A program made the translations under genes and the position numbers. The notes under the pieces were generated by a model. That model saw nothing but the letters and a program-made list of their open reading frames with translations. It had not been told where the DNA came from and made no database searches. Shown here piece by piece: positions 21,941 to 32,689 of a stretch of DNA of 64,000 nt (the first letter of the stretch is position 1; each line of letters begins with the position of its first letter). The DNA is from Multifurca ochricompacta. Its lineage: Eukaryota; Basidiomycota; Agaricomycetes; Russulales; Russulaceae. The stretch covers positions 24,720-88,719 of the forward strand of contig WTXG01000150.1 in assembly GCA_022496185.1 (NCBI GenBank), read 5' to 3'.

Positions 21941-23453
21941 GTGGCTTCCAGCCGCAGTCAGACCCTCTTCTGGGAAGAACTCATTGAATGCAGAGACAAG
22001 AATAATCTTTCACAACAAGTACTTGGCTCTGCCGCCTGGAAGGACTTTGAATCCGAGTTTGGATACTACGTCTATCACAACAGAAGATACCAACTGGTAG
22101 AATACGATGACGAGAAAAGAGTTTGGTATTGTATCCAATACTCGGACAGTCGAAACTCTTGGGTCACAACCAGACCTGCCCCACCCGAATTTGGACTAGG
22201 CCCGTGGAGAGAAAACCCTCCGGCCATTGTCACGGACTCCGAACCAGAGGAGTACGTAGAAGAACCCAGTGAAGAAGAAGCACCGGCATTAGCAGCGACT
22301 ATGTCTCCGGTTGCACCTGAGGTTGTCACGTTCAGAGCCCCTGCTTTGACAACCCCCCAGATATCAATACAATCCACAAATACTGTCACCCCATTCATTC
22401 CACACATGTCTACTATTGCCGCCCAGCTCCCAGACCCTGCCCCACCAGCCCCAGTGGCGGCACCACCAAACATCCCTCCCCCATCCGGACGATTATCAGG
22501 AGTGCTCCCCCAGACATTCACCGGGGACTGCTCACAGAGCAAAAAATTCATGCTAGAGTTCACGACCTTTAAGAACTTCAACCATGACATCCCACAGATT
22601 GTCAACCCATTTCAACAAGCCAATCTGTTCCTTTCCCTGATTCAGGGGGATGCGGTTGACAACTGGACCATGGAGCAGCTGGAGTGGCTGAATGAACAAG
22701 TCGAAAGTGGGCGTCGTACCACAAGTGAAGGTCTTTGGGAGACCATCGCTGAATGGTTTAAGGACGCCTTCACGGATGGGCAGGCCAAGCAGAAGGCAGC
22801 CCAAGAACTCAAGTCCCTTAGAATGGAAAAGGGAGAATTGGACGCATATGTCGCCAAGTTTAGGAGTCTTGCAAACAGGGCTGGCTATGACACGGATGAA
22901 GAGGCCATGTTGGACCTCTTCTCACAAGGGTTGCCCAATCCCTTAGTCAAGAACATAATTCAGTTCCATCATCCTCATGACTGGGACAGCTGGGTCGACG
23001 CCACCTGACGACAACAACAGGATTACCTTGATTTCCAAACACGCTTTGGAGTTGACACTAAAAAGGGAAAGACGCGAGATCAATGGAAGGTGGCTTTTGG
23101 AGTAAAGCCTGCCAGCATGCCCAGAGGGATCCAAATGCTATGGACACCTCTGCGGACCGCACCCAAGCTCGGGCAGCGCTCACGGAAGATGAATGGCAAG
23201 CATTGATGAAGGAAGGACGGTGCTTTCGCTGTAGAGCACTAGGACATATGTCCCGGGATTGTCCCAAGAAGGGAGTACGTGTTGTGGCTGCCACCACCAC
23301 AGCCAAACCCCTGTAAAAAACAACCCACCCACTGTGGATAAACGATCAAAAGAGGAGAAAGCTCAGGATATATGGGCTAATATGATGAAGGAGAGTGAAG
23401 AAGTGCGCGCCATCTTAGTGGAGAAGGCATTTGCAAAGAAGGATTTTTGTTAG
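21941..23453 (+). pseudogene. Gag of C1
   Basis: The long open part (to 23008) has the N-terminal SQTLFWEELIECRDKNN, an acidic then proline-rich linker, and a capsid region with NWTMEQLEWLNEQ and FSQGLPNPLVKN. It ends at TGA where C2 has CGA in the run of arginine and glutamine codons. Past a further frameshift near 23100 comes the knuckle CFRCRALGHMSRDC (about 23222-23263) and a lysine-rich tail. The start codon is unclear: an in-frame GTG stands at 21941 and no ATG is nearby. Confidence 0.82.
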
Positions 23454-23574
23454 GCTCAAACCCATCAGCCTGGGCACGAGCACTCCATGTCACCTCTGTG
23501 TATGCTAGTCGATTCAAGTCATTAAAAATACCAGTTCATTTTGAAACTACACAGAGGACGGCCGACCAGATATA

Positions 23575-24057
23575 CTAGTGGACTCTGGAGCCACAGATAA
23601 CTTCATTCACCCACGACTAATTAAAACAATGGGCCTGGGAAGGCTGGCACTTCCCCAAGAAAAGAATATTTGGAACATTGATGGAACGGCCAATTGTGCT
23701 GGCAAGATCACCCACTACACAGATCTAAAAGTCCAGGTTGGGGAAATCACAAGGACCATTCGTTTCCTAATTACTGACCTGGGAGATGAAGACCTTATCT
23801 TGGGTTATCCATGGCTTGCAGCCTTCGAACCAAAAATAAATTGGGCTGACGCGACAATGGACAAAGACTCGTACCCAACAATTATTACGTCACTAGGTTA
23901 TGATTATGCAATTCGGCATCCAGTAATAAGGACCATGCATACAGAGGAAGACCCCGGCTACTGCTATGTGACCAAAGCATCGGAGTTGGCCCAGAAGGCA
24001 ATACAAGGACAGAATGAGAAGACCTACCACGATGTAGTACCGGATGTTTATCAGTGA
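23575..24057 (+). pseudogene. Aspartic protease of C1
   Basis: It has the active-site sequence DSGATDNFIHPR at about 23581-23616 and the ILGYPWL motif near 23799-23820, as in other gypsy retropepsins. It runs on toward the reverse transcriptase, with a stop at 24055-24057 that breaks what would be one Pol frame. Confidence 0.83.
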
Positions 24058-25650
24058 CATTGGAAGGTGTTCTCTGAGGAGGAGTCACATCGCTCTCCTC
24101 CAAAGCGACCATGGGATCATGCCATTGACCTTCTCCCTGATACACCAGCTGCAATAGATTGTAAAATCTACCCTCTGTCCCAGTCCGAACAAGCCGCACT
24201 CACAGAATTCCTGGAAGAACATCTGGCCAAGGGATACATTCACCCATCTAAGTCACAGTATGCCTCGCCCTTCTTCTTCATCAAAAAGAAGGATGGCAAA
24301 CTATGACCTGTCCAGGACTACCGAAAGATCAATGCGTACACTGTAAAGAATGCCTACCCCTACCACTGATTTCTGAACTCATCGATACCATGAGGGACAA
24401 GTCCCTCTTTTCAAAAATGGATGTACGATGGGGTTACAACAATGTCAGGATCAAGGAAGGCGACCAATGTAAAGCGGCATTCAAGACAAACCAAGGATTG
24501 TTTGAGCTGAACGTCATGTTCTTTGGCCTTACGAATTCACCGGCAACGTTTCAGTCCATGATGAACCACATATTCCGCAACCTCATTCTTACTGGTGAAG
24601 TTGTGGTCTATATGGATGATATCCTAGTAGCCACCTCAGAAGACTTAAGCCATCACCGAAACGAGTGCACCAGGTGCTAGACATACTACAAGAACACGAC
24701 CTATATCTCAAACCAGCCAAATGCTCCTTCGAACAACGGAGCGTCGAATACCTGGGAGTCATTCTGGAGGAAGGACAAGTACGCATGGATCCCATCAAAG
24801 TGCAAGGGATTCGAGAATGGCCTGTACCGACCTGCGTCAAAGACGTCTGATCGTTCATTGGATTCTGTAACTTCTATTGATGCTTTGTCAAGGGGTTTTC
24901 AGGCGTTGCACGACCACTGAATGACCTCTTAAAGAAAGATGTACCATGGCATTGGGAAGCCGCACAGCAACAGGCATTTGAGCAGATCAGAGACATTGTC
25001 GGCTCAGAACCAGTACTCATACAACCCAACCTGAGCCGCCCCTTTGAACTGGAAGTAGATGCCTCTCACTTTGCAAATGGAGCATACTATACCAAAGAGA
25101 TACCACGCAGATGCTTCACCCAGTGGCATACTACTCTGAAACCTTCTCGCCGGCAGAGTGAAATTATGACATCTGGGATAGGGAGCTCCTAGCCATTATC
25201 AAAGCGTTGCGACATTGGCGGCCTTACCTGGCAGGAACCCCCCATAAAACCGTCATCTACACTGATCATTCCAACTTGCTGTATTGGAAGGAACCCCATA
25301 AAATCAGCCTATGCGTAGCGCGAGAGGTTCTGGAACTCGAGGAGTATAATTTCACCCTGAAGCACATCGCAGGAAGTCAGAATGCAAGAGCAGATGCATT
25401 GTCACGAAGGCCGGATATGCATACTGGAGAGGATGACAATAATGATGTCGTTGTTCTTCCTGAGGAAGTGTTTGCGAAGGCCGCTGTAGTCAGCCTCCAT
25501 GACATGGACCTGTGGGCACAAGTGTCACAAAACATGAACCAAGAATTGTGCCGCTCATGGGCCGATGCACACAATTTGAAAGAAATAAACGGCCTTTGGT
25601 GGAAGGATGGGGATCGACTCATTGTCACCGGTGGTGACAACATTAAGAGG
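24058..25650 (+). pseudogene. Reverse transcriptase-RNase H of C1
   Basis: The reverse transcriptase shows [10 protein letters not shown] at the start, [17 protein letters not shown], the RT motif [13 protein letters not shown], and the catalytic [10 protein letters not shown] near 24605-24635. RNase H follows with LEVDASHFANGA and IYTDHSNLLYWKEP and ends after LKHIAGSQNARADALSRR. Stops at 24304, near 24849, and a frameshift near 24660 and 25140 interrupt it. Several stops are TGA in place of CGA. Confidence 0.85.
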
Positions 25651-26920
25651 GGGGTGATCCATTTTCACCACGACCTCCCCTCTGCTGGCCACCTGGCATC
25701 GCCAACACCTATGCCCTTGCCAAGCGCGACTACTGGTGGCCCAACATGAAAAAGGACGTTGAAAACTATGTACAAGGGTGTGCAGCATGTCAAGCAAACA
25801 AAGTGAATACACACCCAAAAATCCCGCCAATACATCCCATTACCCCCATATCGTCGACCCCTTTCCAAACCATTGCGATGGACTTCATCGTTAAACTACC
25901 TGAATCACTGGGCTTTGATACCATCCTTACGATCACTGACCATGATTGTTCCAAGGTGGCCCTGTTCATACCTTGCAATGAAACGATCACGGCGGAAGGA
26001 GTGGCAAGACTATACCTGGATCATGTATACCACCACTATGGTCTCCCCAAAAAGATTATATCCGACAGAGATACCCAATTTACATCCACGTTTGCCAGAG
26101 CCTGTGTAAAACACTGGGCATTGCACAGAACATCTCTACAGCTTACCATCCACAGACAGATGGACAGTCTGAACGAACGAACCAATGGTTGGAGCAATAT
26201 CTTCAATTCTGGTGTAACGAATGACAAAACAACTGGGCAGAGTGGCTGTTGACTGCGGAATTTGCACACAACTCATGGCCCAATGGAACAACAAAAGCTA
26301 CCCCTCTCTCCCTTATCATGGGCTGGACCCTGCATACCACGTGGACGGATAAGCCCACTAATGTCCCTTCAGTAACCCAACGAATGCACCAATGGGAAGA
26401 CTTACGGCAATTGGCCAATGAAAATCTAGCAAAAGCACAGCAAGCCCTAGCTGCGCAGCCAAGCACGTTCACACCTTATCAGCCCAATGACTGGGTCTGG
26501 CTCGAGGGAAGAAATATTCACACGTCACATCCCTCAGCCAAACTAGCGCCTCGACGTCACAGACCCTTCCAGATAACAAGGAAGCTGTCAGATGTGTCGT
26601 ATGAACTGCGATTGCCGCCCAAATGGAAGATTCATCCCATCTTCCATGCCAAACTTCTGACGCCATACAAGGAGATGTCCCTTCATGGAGAAAACTTCCC
26701 AAGACCTCCACCTGACCTTATCGATGGTGAAGTGGAGTGGGAAGTGGAGCGCATTCTAGACTCAATGAGAAAAGGCCAAGGGCGCAAGATGCACTACCTA
26801 GTCAAGTGGAAGGGATTCCCAGACTCTGACAGTTCATGGGAGCCAGCCAGGAATATCTTCGCCCCGGTCCTTATCTCGGAGTTCCATGCCCGGCATCCAG
26901 AAGCGCCCAAAGATGATTAA
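25651..26920 (+). pseudogene. Integrase-chromodomain of C1
   Basis: Order of parts: HHCC (HFHHDLPSAGH ... CAACQANKVN), DDE core ([23 protein letters not shown], then the glutamate region shifted in frame near 26110-26180), and a GPY/F-like stretch ending in a chromodomain at about 26735-26860 (WEVERILDSM ... YLVKWKGFPDSD, WEPA). The last part (26249-26920) is one open frame. The stop lies 76 bases before the start of the extra gene. Confidence 0.87.
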
Positions 26921-26996
26921 AGGAACAACCCCAGACCCCAATCAAACTCCCCAGTACATGCTCCCCCAGCAACATCCTACTACTATTCAATCAATC

Positions 26997-28182
26997 ATGT
27001 CTTTCATTGCTGCCAACGCTGCCGTCGACGCCTTCACCGCCACTGCCATAGTTGTCGAGAATTTCCCCTCCGCCCATCCCTCCACACACCCCTCTTCACC
27101 CATTGATTACGAGGCCGCCAAAGCTCGAGTTAAGAATCAATCCCCCAACCCCAACGACGACTTTGACCATAGTGAAGAGCCACACCCAAATGACCTACTG
27201 GGCATGGAATTAGATGACAAGGTACCAGAATTCCCATTCATCGCTAACAATCCCAATTCCTCGATGTACTTCCCTCTCGAGATCACTATGGCTGATGGAA
27301 CGACGGCTATCGCCAAATACATTTTCTATATGAATGGAGGAATGGATGTCACTGGCTGCATGAAGAAGGGTGGCCCAGTCTATGGGGCCCCAGTCTACTT
27401 GGAAGAAGGTACACAGGACGTCTGCACCATATGATGACTGACAAGCAGCTGGGGCATCTGGCTGCTGAAGACTCTCGTGCCTTTGTGATCGACGAGGTGC
27501 TGAACGACATGCGCCTCCCGCGTCTCAAGGCCGAAGTAATGAGACTGCGGAAGACCTTAACGTTACGCACGATGCTCAACAAGCAGTACAAGGAGCATGC
27601 GAAGATGATGACCCGACTAACCAGCAGGATGTTCCAGGTCGAACAAGAGATAGTGGAGATTTGGAAGAGGCTGGAGATTGGGGATGCCTACCAAACCATC
27701 GCTGAAGGTATGCCGACATGTATGCCCGACCCCTCCCTCCACGATCGCTAGGGGCCGCCCCGCAATTACTGCCAAATCGGTTCGAGATGCCGCGGATGCA
27801 CGAGAACCCCTGAGGTGAGACATGCTGGCAATGTGATAGCAAGTATCACATTAGCTGGAACTGCCCGCTCAACCGCAAGTGGTGTTGACACTGCTGAAGC
27901 AATCTACATTGGAGCCGCTTCTGCATCTTCCGCCGTATGGGTGTTGCCCCAATGATCGTCAACCCATCGGGATGGTGCGGCAAATGTCTGCGTCATAATG
28001 CAGGACATCGCGAGCTTGATTGCCCGGTCTATGACATGTGCCCCCAATGTGGACGACGAGGTCCATATGGCTTCTTGCGCACGCATCAATGCGCAGTCGA
28101 TGAAACCTACACTGCCGGAGATTGGGATCTGGCGGATGATTATGTGGACTTGGTACAGGATGATGACGGTGCGCGTTTCTAG
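26997..28182 (+). pseudogene. Extra 3' gene of family C, copy in C1
   Basis: This gene has about 395 codons between the chromodomain integrase and the 3' LTR. The ATG at 26997-26999 aligns with that of the C3 copy. Parts in order: acidic and proline-containing N-terminus with PSSPIDYEA and NPNDDFDHSEEPHPND; a core with NPNSSMYFPLEITMADGT and GGMDVTGCMKKGG; a charged, heptad-like stretch (27440-27700) with VEQEIVEIWKRLEIG; and Cys/His clusters CWQCDSKYHISWNC, CGKCLRHNAGH and CPQCGRRGPYG. The C-terminus is acidic (LVQDDDG). A one-base loss near 27408 and stops near 27750 and 27880 break it. It has no signal peptide or membrane segment, so it is not an envelope gene. Function unknown. Confidence 0.78.
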
Positions 28183-28200
28183 CTGGGTCAGCTTGAACCA

Positions 28201-28213
28201 GAAAGGAGGGTGA
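28201..28213 (+). promoter_or_regulatory. Polypurine tract of C1
   Basis: GAAAGGAGGGTGA lies directly before the 3' LTR. In LTR retroelements such a tract survives RNase H digestion and primes plus-strand synthesis. Confidence 0.75.
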
Positions 28214-28803
28214 TGTTACGACCAGGGCCTAGTACCCCACTTTTCTTCACTCTCCCTGCTGCGGACCCTTCCCTTCCACCCACCCTCCATTTTCTGATCA
28301 TGTCCCCATCCTGGAATCCTTCACATGCTCTGCTTCCCTCCCCGTGACTGCTGTTTGTACATGATGATGTGTTGTTTATACTTTGCTTATGCCTTCCCTT
28401 ATCACTTATCTCTTTATCTATAAGACCGGACACTTACTTAATACCCTATCAGAAGCCAGGCTTTACGCCCTCTGCTTTCGTATATTTGGGCCCACTTGAC
28501 TCCGTATCCCTTATCAATAGGCGCTCACCTCATTATGTATATAAGCCCGCTGTAAACTACACTGTAGCTTCAGACTCAACTTATTGAATACATCGGTGTT
28601 TGTCTTCAGGACTTCCCTTGAAACCTTTGACTCGATCGTCTCAGTGCTTTTGGCACATTCCGCTCAGCATCGTCACTAGGGAACAGCCCCTTTGACTTTG
28701 ACTCTACCATTCGAACTCCAAGAGGTCCTATTGATCTCTTATCTGAATACGTGTACGAAGCTGTCACACAAGTTGTGCAGGACGTCTCACACCGGACATA
28801 ACA
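28214..28803 (+). repeat. 3' LTR of C1
   Basis: 590 bp, ending GGACATAACA where the 5' LTR ends GGACGTAACA. The CAATG duplication follows immediately. Confidence 0.92.
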
Positions 28804-29787
28804 CAATGCCAGTGAATGGCTTGAGGCATGTAAATATGAAATTGATGCCTTAGATAAACTAAATGTGTGGCGCCTTGAAGATCTTCCAAAAGGAAGAAAG
28901 GCAGTCAAGTCTAAATGGGTCTTTAAGCTGAAACCAGATGGACGGTTTCGTGCTAGGCTTGTGGCAAAAGGATTCACTCAAGTAGAAGGAGTGGACTTTG
29001 ATGAAACCTTCTCTCCAGTTGCCAGATTTGAATCTCTAAGATTATTACTAGTGCTAGCTACGCTAGAGGATTGGGAAATCCACCAAATGGATGTCAAATT
29101 GGCATTCCTACATGGCGATCTGGAAGAAGAAATTTATATGGAGCAACCAGTTGGTTTTGTCATTGCTGGTCAAGAGTCCAAAGTTTGTAGGCTGCAAAAA
29201 GCACTATATGGCCTCAAACAAGCCTCCCAAGCATGGAATCTACAATTCCATACAGTTCTGAATGAACTGGGCTTTACTCAGACATACTCTGATGCAGGAG
29301 TATATGTGTTTCATTATAAGAAGGAGGATGATTCACTTTATGTCATTCTATATGTAGATGACATCACTATACTTGGTTCTTCAAATGATAAGATAACATG
29401 GCTGAAGTCAGCTCTATCTAGCTGATATGAGATGACTGACTTGGGAGAAATCCAGTCCTATCTTGGAGTTAATATCACCAGAGATCGTCCTAATAAGACA
29501 CTGGAGATTGACCAAGCAGCCTACGTTTTATCTATCATTGAGAAGTTTGGGATGAGGGATTCCAACCGAGTATATACTCCTCTTCCCTCTGGCACTGATG
29601 TACATCTGGTCAAGTTTGATGGCCAGGCATCTACTTCTGAAATAAAGAAGTACCAACAATTGATGGGGTCTCTGCTTTGGGTGCAGATTGGAAGCAGACC
29701 CAATATCAGTTTTGCTGTGGTGCGCCTTAGCCAATATTCTTCCAATCCCTCTCAAGATCATATGGACTTGCAAAATATGTCTTAAAG
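28804..29787 (+). pseudogene. Copia reverse transcriptase (element D), 3' truncated
   Basis: The copia-type reverse transcriptase starts just before C1 (21267-21330) and continues here with WRLEDLPKGRKAVKSKWVF, RARLVAKGFTQVEGVDF and the catalytic YVDDITILG (YVDD codons 29351-29362). A stop at 29423-29425 and a shift near 29770 break the frame. Sequence ends within the segment normally read HMDLAKYVLK, where gypsy E begins. The copia RNase H is lost. Confidence 0.85.
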
Positions 29788-29934
29788 TGTGACGATTCTG
29801 ATTCATGTTTGATGCCTGTTCCAATCTCTGCCTTCAAGTCATGTGACAGGAGCTGTGACGATTTGGATGTGACGGTCTGTGACGTGTTTGTGACAAATTT
29901 CCGTTGGTAACACTTATGATCTGATCCCTTGACT
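29788..29934 (+). repeat. Partial 5' LTR of E
   Basis: The first 64 bp match 36077-36140 at all but a few positions. The remainder is rich in TGTGACG-type repeats (near 29855, 29868 and 29878) and is cut at 29934 by the hAT-like element. The LTR's right end is not visible. Confidence 0.6.
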
Positions 29935-30163
29935 TAGGGCATAGCACGAGTCCGGGTAACTCACGAGTTTTTTGAGTAGAGCCATGGGAAAACTCGCAGG
30001 TATTGATACTCGCGGATCCGGGTGATCTGTGGGAAAATACTCATGCAGATCCGGGTATTGATTTTGGCACCCGGGTACCCGCACAGGTACTCGCGGAATA
30101 CTCATGGGAATATTATTATATAAAATTATTTTTTTACTAGGCTCGTCAACCTAGAACAGAAAT

Positions 30164-30239
30164 GGCTGAAACATGGATTGAACCTAAGACCTCCGGGAAC
30201 AAGCTCGGTCCGGTGCTCTAACCACTAAGCCACCCAGCC
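30164..30239 (-). other. tRNA-like sequence, probably SINE-derived
   Basis: On the minus strand these 76 bases have an A-box-like TGGCTTAGTGGTTAGAGC and a B box GGTTCAATCC. The ends can pair as a 7-bp acceptor stem (GGCTGGG with TTCAGCC, two G-U pairs), and a D stem GCTT/GAGC forms. The anticodon arm does not fold with a 7-base loop and the T stem is mismatched. It is therefore a tRNA relic or the head of a tRNA-derived SINE and not a working tRNA gene. Confidence 0.5.
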
Positions 30240-30295
30240 TCACTGGCAAAGACACACAATATATTATATATAGGGTTATGCAGAATTGATTTTAT

Positions 30296-30750
30296 CACTT
30301 GTATCTATTTAATTGTGAACGCATTTTGATCTTATCACTTGTATTATCTTAGATGTATATCTTTAGTATCTAATTAAATGTGAATGCATTTTTGATCTTA
30401 TCACTTAGATGTACATCCCAAGTATCTAATTAATTGTGAACGCATTTTTGATCTTATCACTTGTATTAGATGTATATCCTAAGTATCTAATTAACTGTGA
30501 ACGCGTTTTTGATCTTATCACTTAGTATCTAATTAATTGTGAACACATTTTTGATCTTATCACTTAGATGTACATCCTAAGTATCTAATTAATTGTGAAC
30601 ACATTTTTGATCTTATCACTTGTATTAGATGTATATCCCAAGTATCTAATTAACTGTGAACACATTTTTGATCTTATCACTTAGATGTATATCCTAAGTA
30701 TCTAATTAATTGTGAACGCGTTTTTGATCTTATCAATTAGGCGTGATCCC
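30296..30750. repeat. Tandem array of about eight A+T-rich units
   Basis: About eight copies of a variable 40-65 bp unit, each with the core GTGAACGCATTTTTGATC followed by TTATCACTT and often AGATGTATATCC, then AAGTATCTAATTAA. Copies differ by small indels and by CpG changes (ACGC, ACAC, ATGC). A related unit in reverse orientation lies in hAT-like copy 2 near 5080-5150. Confidence 0.8.
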
Positions 30751-31206
30751 AGCATCTCTGTACCGACATGTGCCAATGTGTGCATTCTTAAGCCTACCTT
30801 CCTAGATAGGAAGGCAATGCACGGTCCAATCAGCGTGCCCCACACTTCGCGTTTTTTCGCGTTTTTTCATGTTTTTTCGCATTTCTATAGATATTGTAAC
30901 TGATTCTTGTTTTATTTTGGATTGGATGCATGATCTGACTTGAAACTTCGTGGGATTGTAGTAATATATATATTCTTTCTGTGTATGCAAGATGAAGATC
31001 TCTGGCTGCCTCAAACCTTACAAGTAAACCTACAAGTATACCCATGAGTACTCGGATCTGTGCGAGTATAGGACTCGCAGCTCCGGGTGATCCGTGGGAA
31101 CATACTCATGCGGATCCGAGTATGGGATTATCTAATCTAAATACCCACAAGTTCGGATCTGGGTAACTCACGAGTGCACTTGTGCTAGGCCCTAAACCAC
31201 AGCACC

Positions 31207-31990
31207 CAAGGATGATGCAACCAGAGGATGGATTGAAGGGATACCACCCCCATTCTTTGACAGAAACCAAGTGGAGGCAGAGCATTGGTGGACTCAAGTA
31301 GAGCTCCACATCTTCCTGAATAACCAAGCAACAATCATAAGAAATGAGATATCCAGAGTTTCCCATGTGTTGGGCCTAATGAGAGGACCAAAGATTAACC
31401 AATGGGTGATGGAGCAGACGAGGTGGCTAGCCAACATCACCCATGCCAGAATTCAAGAGCTGCACCCATGGGAGAAATTCTGTCAAACGTTTCAGGTGGC
31501 ATTCGCCGATATAGCTGCAGGACAAAAGGCACTCCAGGGGCTAGAGAAACTCTGGATGACAAATGGATATGTCGATGATTACATCGCTGAATTCCGAGAT
31601 CTCACAACTTGGGCCGGGCTGTACCTAGATGATCCAGCAACCTGACAGAATTTTCTAAAGGGGTTACCTCAGAAACTAGTACAAACCATGATCACTCAGG
31701 ATAGTCCTCAGACATTCGACGAAACAGCAGACTTGGCTGACAATACCATGCGAACTGGGTCTACATACAGAGCCTCTTCGAGAACAAAACACCAATCAGT
31801 AACCGAAGCACTAGTCAAGGAGTACAGTCCACCCTCCCTCAACGACATGACCCGAATGCCATTGACGTCGATGCAATCAAAAAGGCAGTCACTACCGAAG
31901 ACAAAGAACAATATAGAAGGGAGGGCCGCTGTTTTGAGTGCGGCCGACAAGGTCATCTTGTTCATGATTGCCCAACCAAGAAGCCTTGAC
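31207..31990 (+). pseudogene. Gag of E
   Basis: It begins within an in-frame stretch (GWIEGIPPPFFDRNQ) right after the hAT-like element, so its N-terminus is missing. The capsid-like part includes INQWVMEQTRWLANI and LEKLWMTNGYVDDYIAEF. A stop lies at 31643-31645. The CCHC knuckle CFECGRQGHLVHDC (about 31930-31971) reads in a different frame from the preceding part. Confidence 0.75.
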
Positions 31991-32189
31991 CCAGCACAAG
32001 CACCTCGGCCCGGACTGCTGCCATCACGGAAATTGCTCCGATGACTGCAATGGTACCCACTGGATCAAATGTCTCAAAGCCACCCATGGACGTCGCAGCA
32101 CTTGCAGCATCCCTGAGATCGATGACCGACGACCAATGCTTGGAGTTACAGAAACAGTTCAAAGAGACGAGGACTTTTTATATCGCTTG

Positions 32190-32620
32190 AATGGCGCGGC
32201 CTTCATTCGAGTGATAGTTTCTCATCATGTATACATTTCACCAATTCAAGCAATGAAAATAATTGTTCCCCTCCATGGTGTGAAAGAAATGGCCGACATA
32301 GAAGCACTTGTTGACAGCAGTGCAACAGAAAATTTCATCAGTTACAGAACAGTTATCAAATACTGACTCACGACCAAATGACTTGCGATCCCAAGGAAAT
32401 TACGAAATGCCGATGGAACCCCTAACGCCACCTGGAACATTGATAAATATGTGGATCTCAATATAACTACAGACAACAAATCTCAATGACATCGATTCTA
32501 CATTGTGTCGATCGGGACAGACCAAATGATCTTGGGCTATCCCTGGTTCACCGCTAGTAACCCGATTATAGACTGGAGTCAAGGACATCTTATGCAATCA
32601 ATTCAACTCAGCGTACCAGA
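32190..32620 (+). pseudogene. Aspartic protease of E, altered active site
   Basis: The region ALVDSSATENFI stands where retropepsins have DSGA, so the glycine is replaced by serine. The second motif MILGYPWF is present near 32526-32549. Two stops and a frameshift lie between them. Confidence 0.7.
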
Positions 32621-32689
32621 AGCACTTATTAGAAAACTGAATATTGCTCAGGAACTAGCAATCAAAGCAAAAGATAATCTAGAGTGCTC

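Larger units (their letters stand above)
21331..28803 (+). mobile_element. Gypsy chromovirus C1, full length
   Basis: This 7473-bp element is bounded by a 5-bp duplication CAATG (21326-21330 and 28804-28808). It has matching LTRs of 591 and 590 bp and the gene order gag, protease, reverse transcriptase-RNase H, integrase-chromodomain, extra gene. It is inserted in the copia element D; removing it and one CAATG rejoins the copia reverse transcriptase frame. Stops at CGA-type codons and a few indels show the copy is no longer active. Confidence 0.93.
17458..29787 (+). mobile_element. Ty1/copia element D, interrupted
   Basis: The element has the copia order gag, protease, integrase, reverse transcriptase. 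It is broken by a Tc1-like palindrome at 19643-21264 and by gypsy C1 at 21331-28803, and it is cut at 29787 by gypsy E. The 64 bases between the two insertions (21267-21330) read as copia sequence (DPLTFQEAMQSDN) that continues after C1 with ASEWLEA. The stretch between the integrase core and this point is missing, so a deletion accompanied or followed the Tc1-like insertion. RNase H and the 3' LTR are not present. Confidence 0.85.
29935..31194. mobile_element. hAT-like non-autonomous element 3
   Basis: The ends form an inverted repeat: TAGGGCATAGCACGAGT on the left and TAGGGCCTAGCACAAGT for the right end read on the other strand. TAGNG starts fit hAT elements. As in the two A1 copies, GC-rich subterminal repeats follow (variants of CGGATCCGGGTGATC and CTCACGAGT). 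No 8-bp duplication is found (CCTTGACT versus AACCACAG), so one flank has been lost. The interior carries a tRNA-like sequence and a tandem array. No transposase is seen. Confidence 0.6.

Noticed and set aside
30164..30239. Functional tRNA gene
   Set aside because: The anticodon and T arms do not fold properly, although both promoter boxes and the acceptor stem are present.
30296..30750. CRISPR-like array
   Set aside because: The units vary in length and sequence, the spaces between cores are themselves repeated, and the context is a eukaryotic transposon.
29927..31202. 8-bp target duplication for hAT-like element 3
   Set aside because: The flanks CCTTGACT and AACCACAG do not match, so the element is called from its terminal repeats alone.
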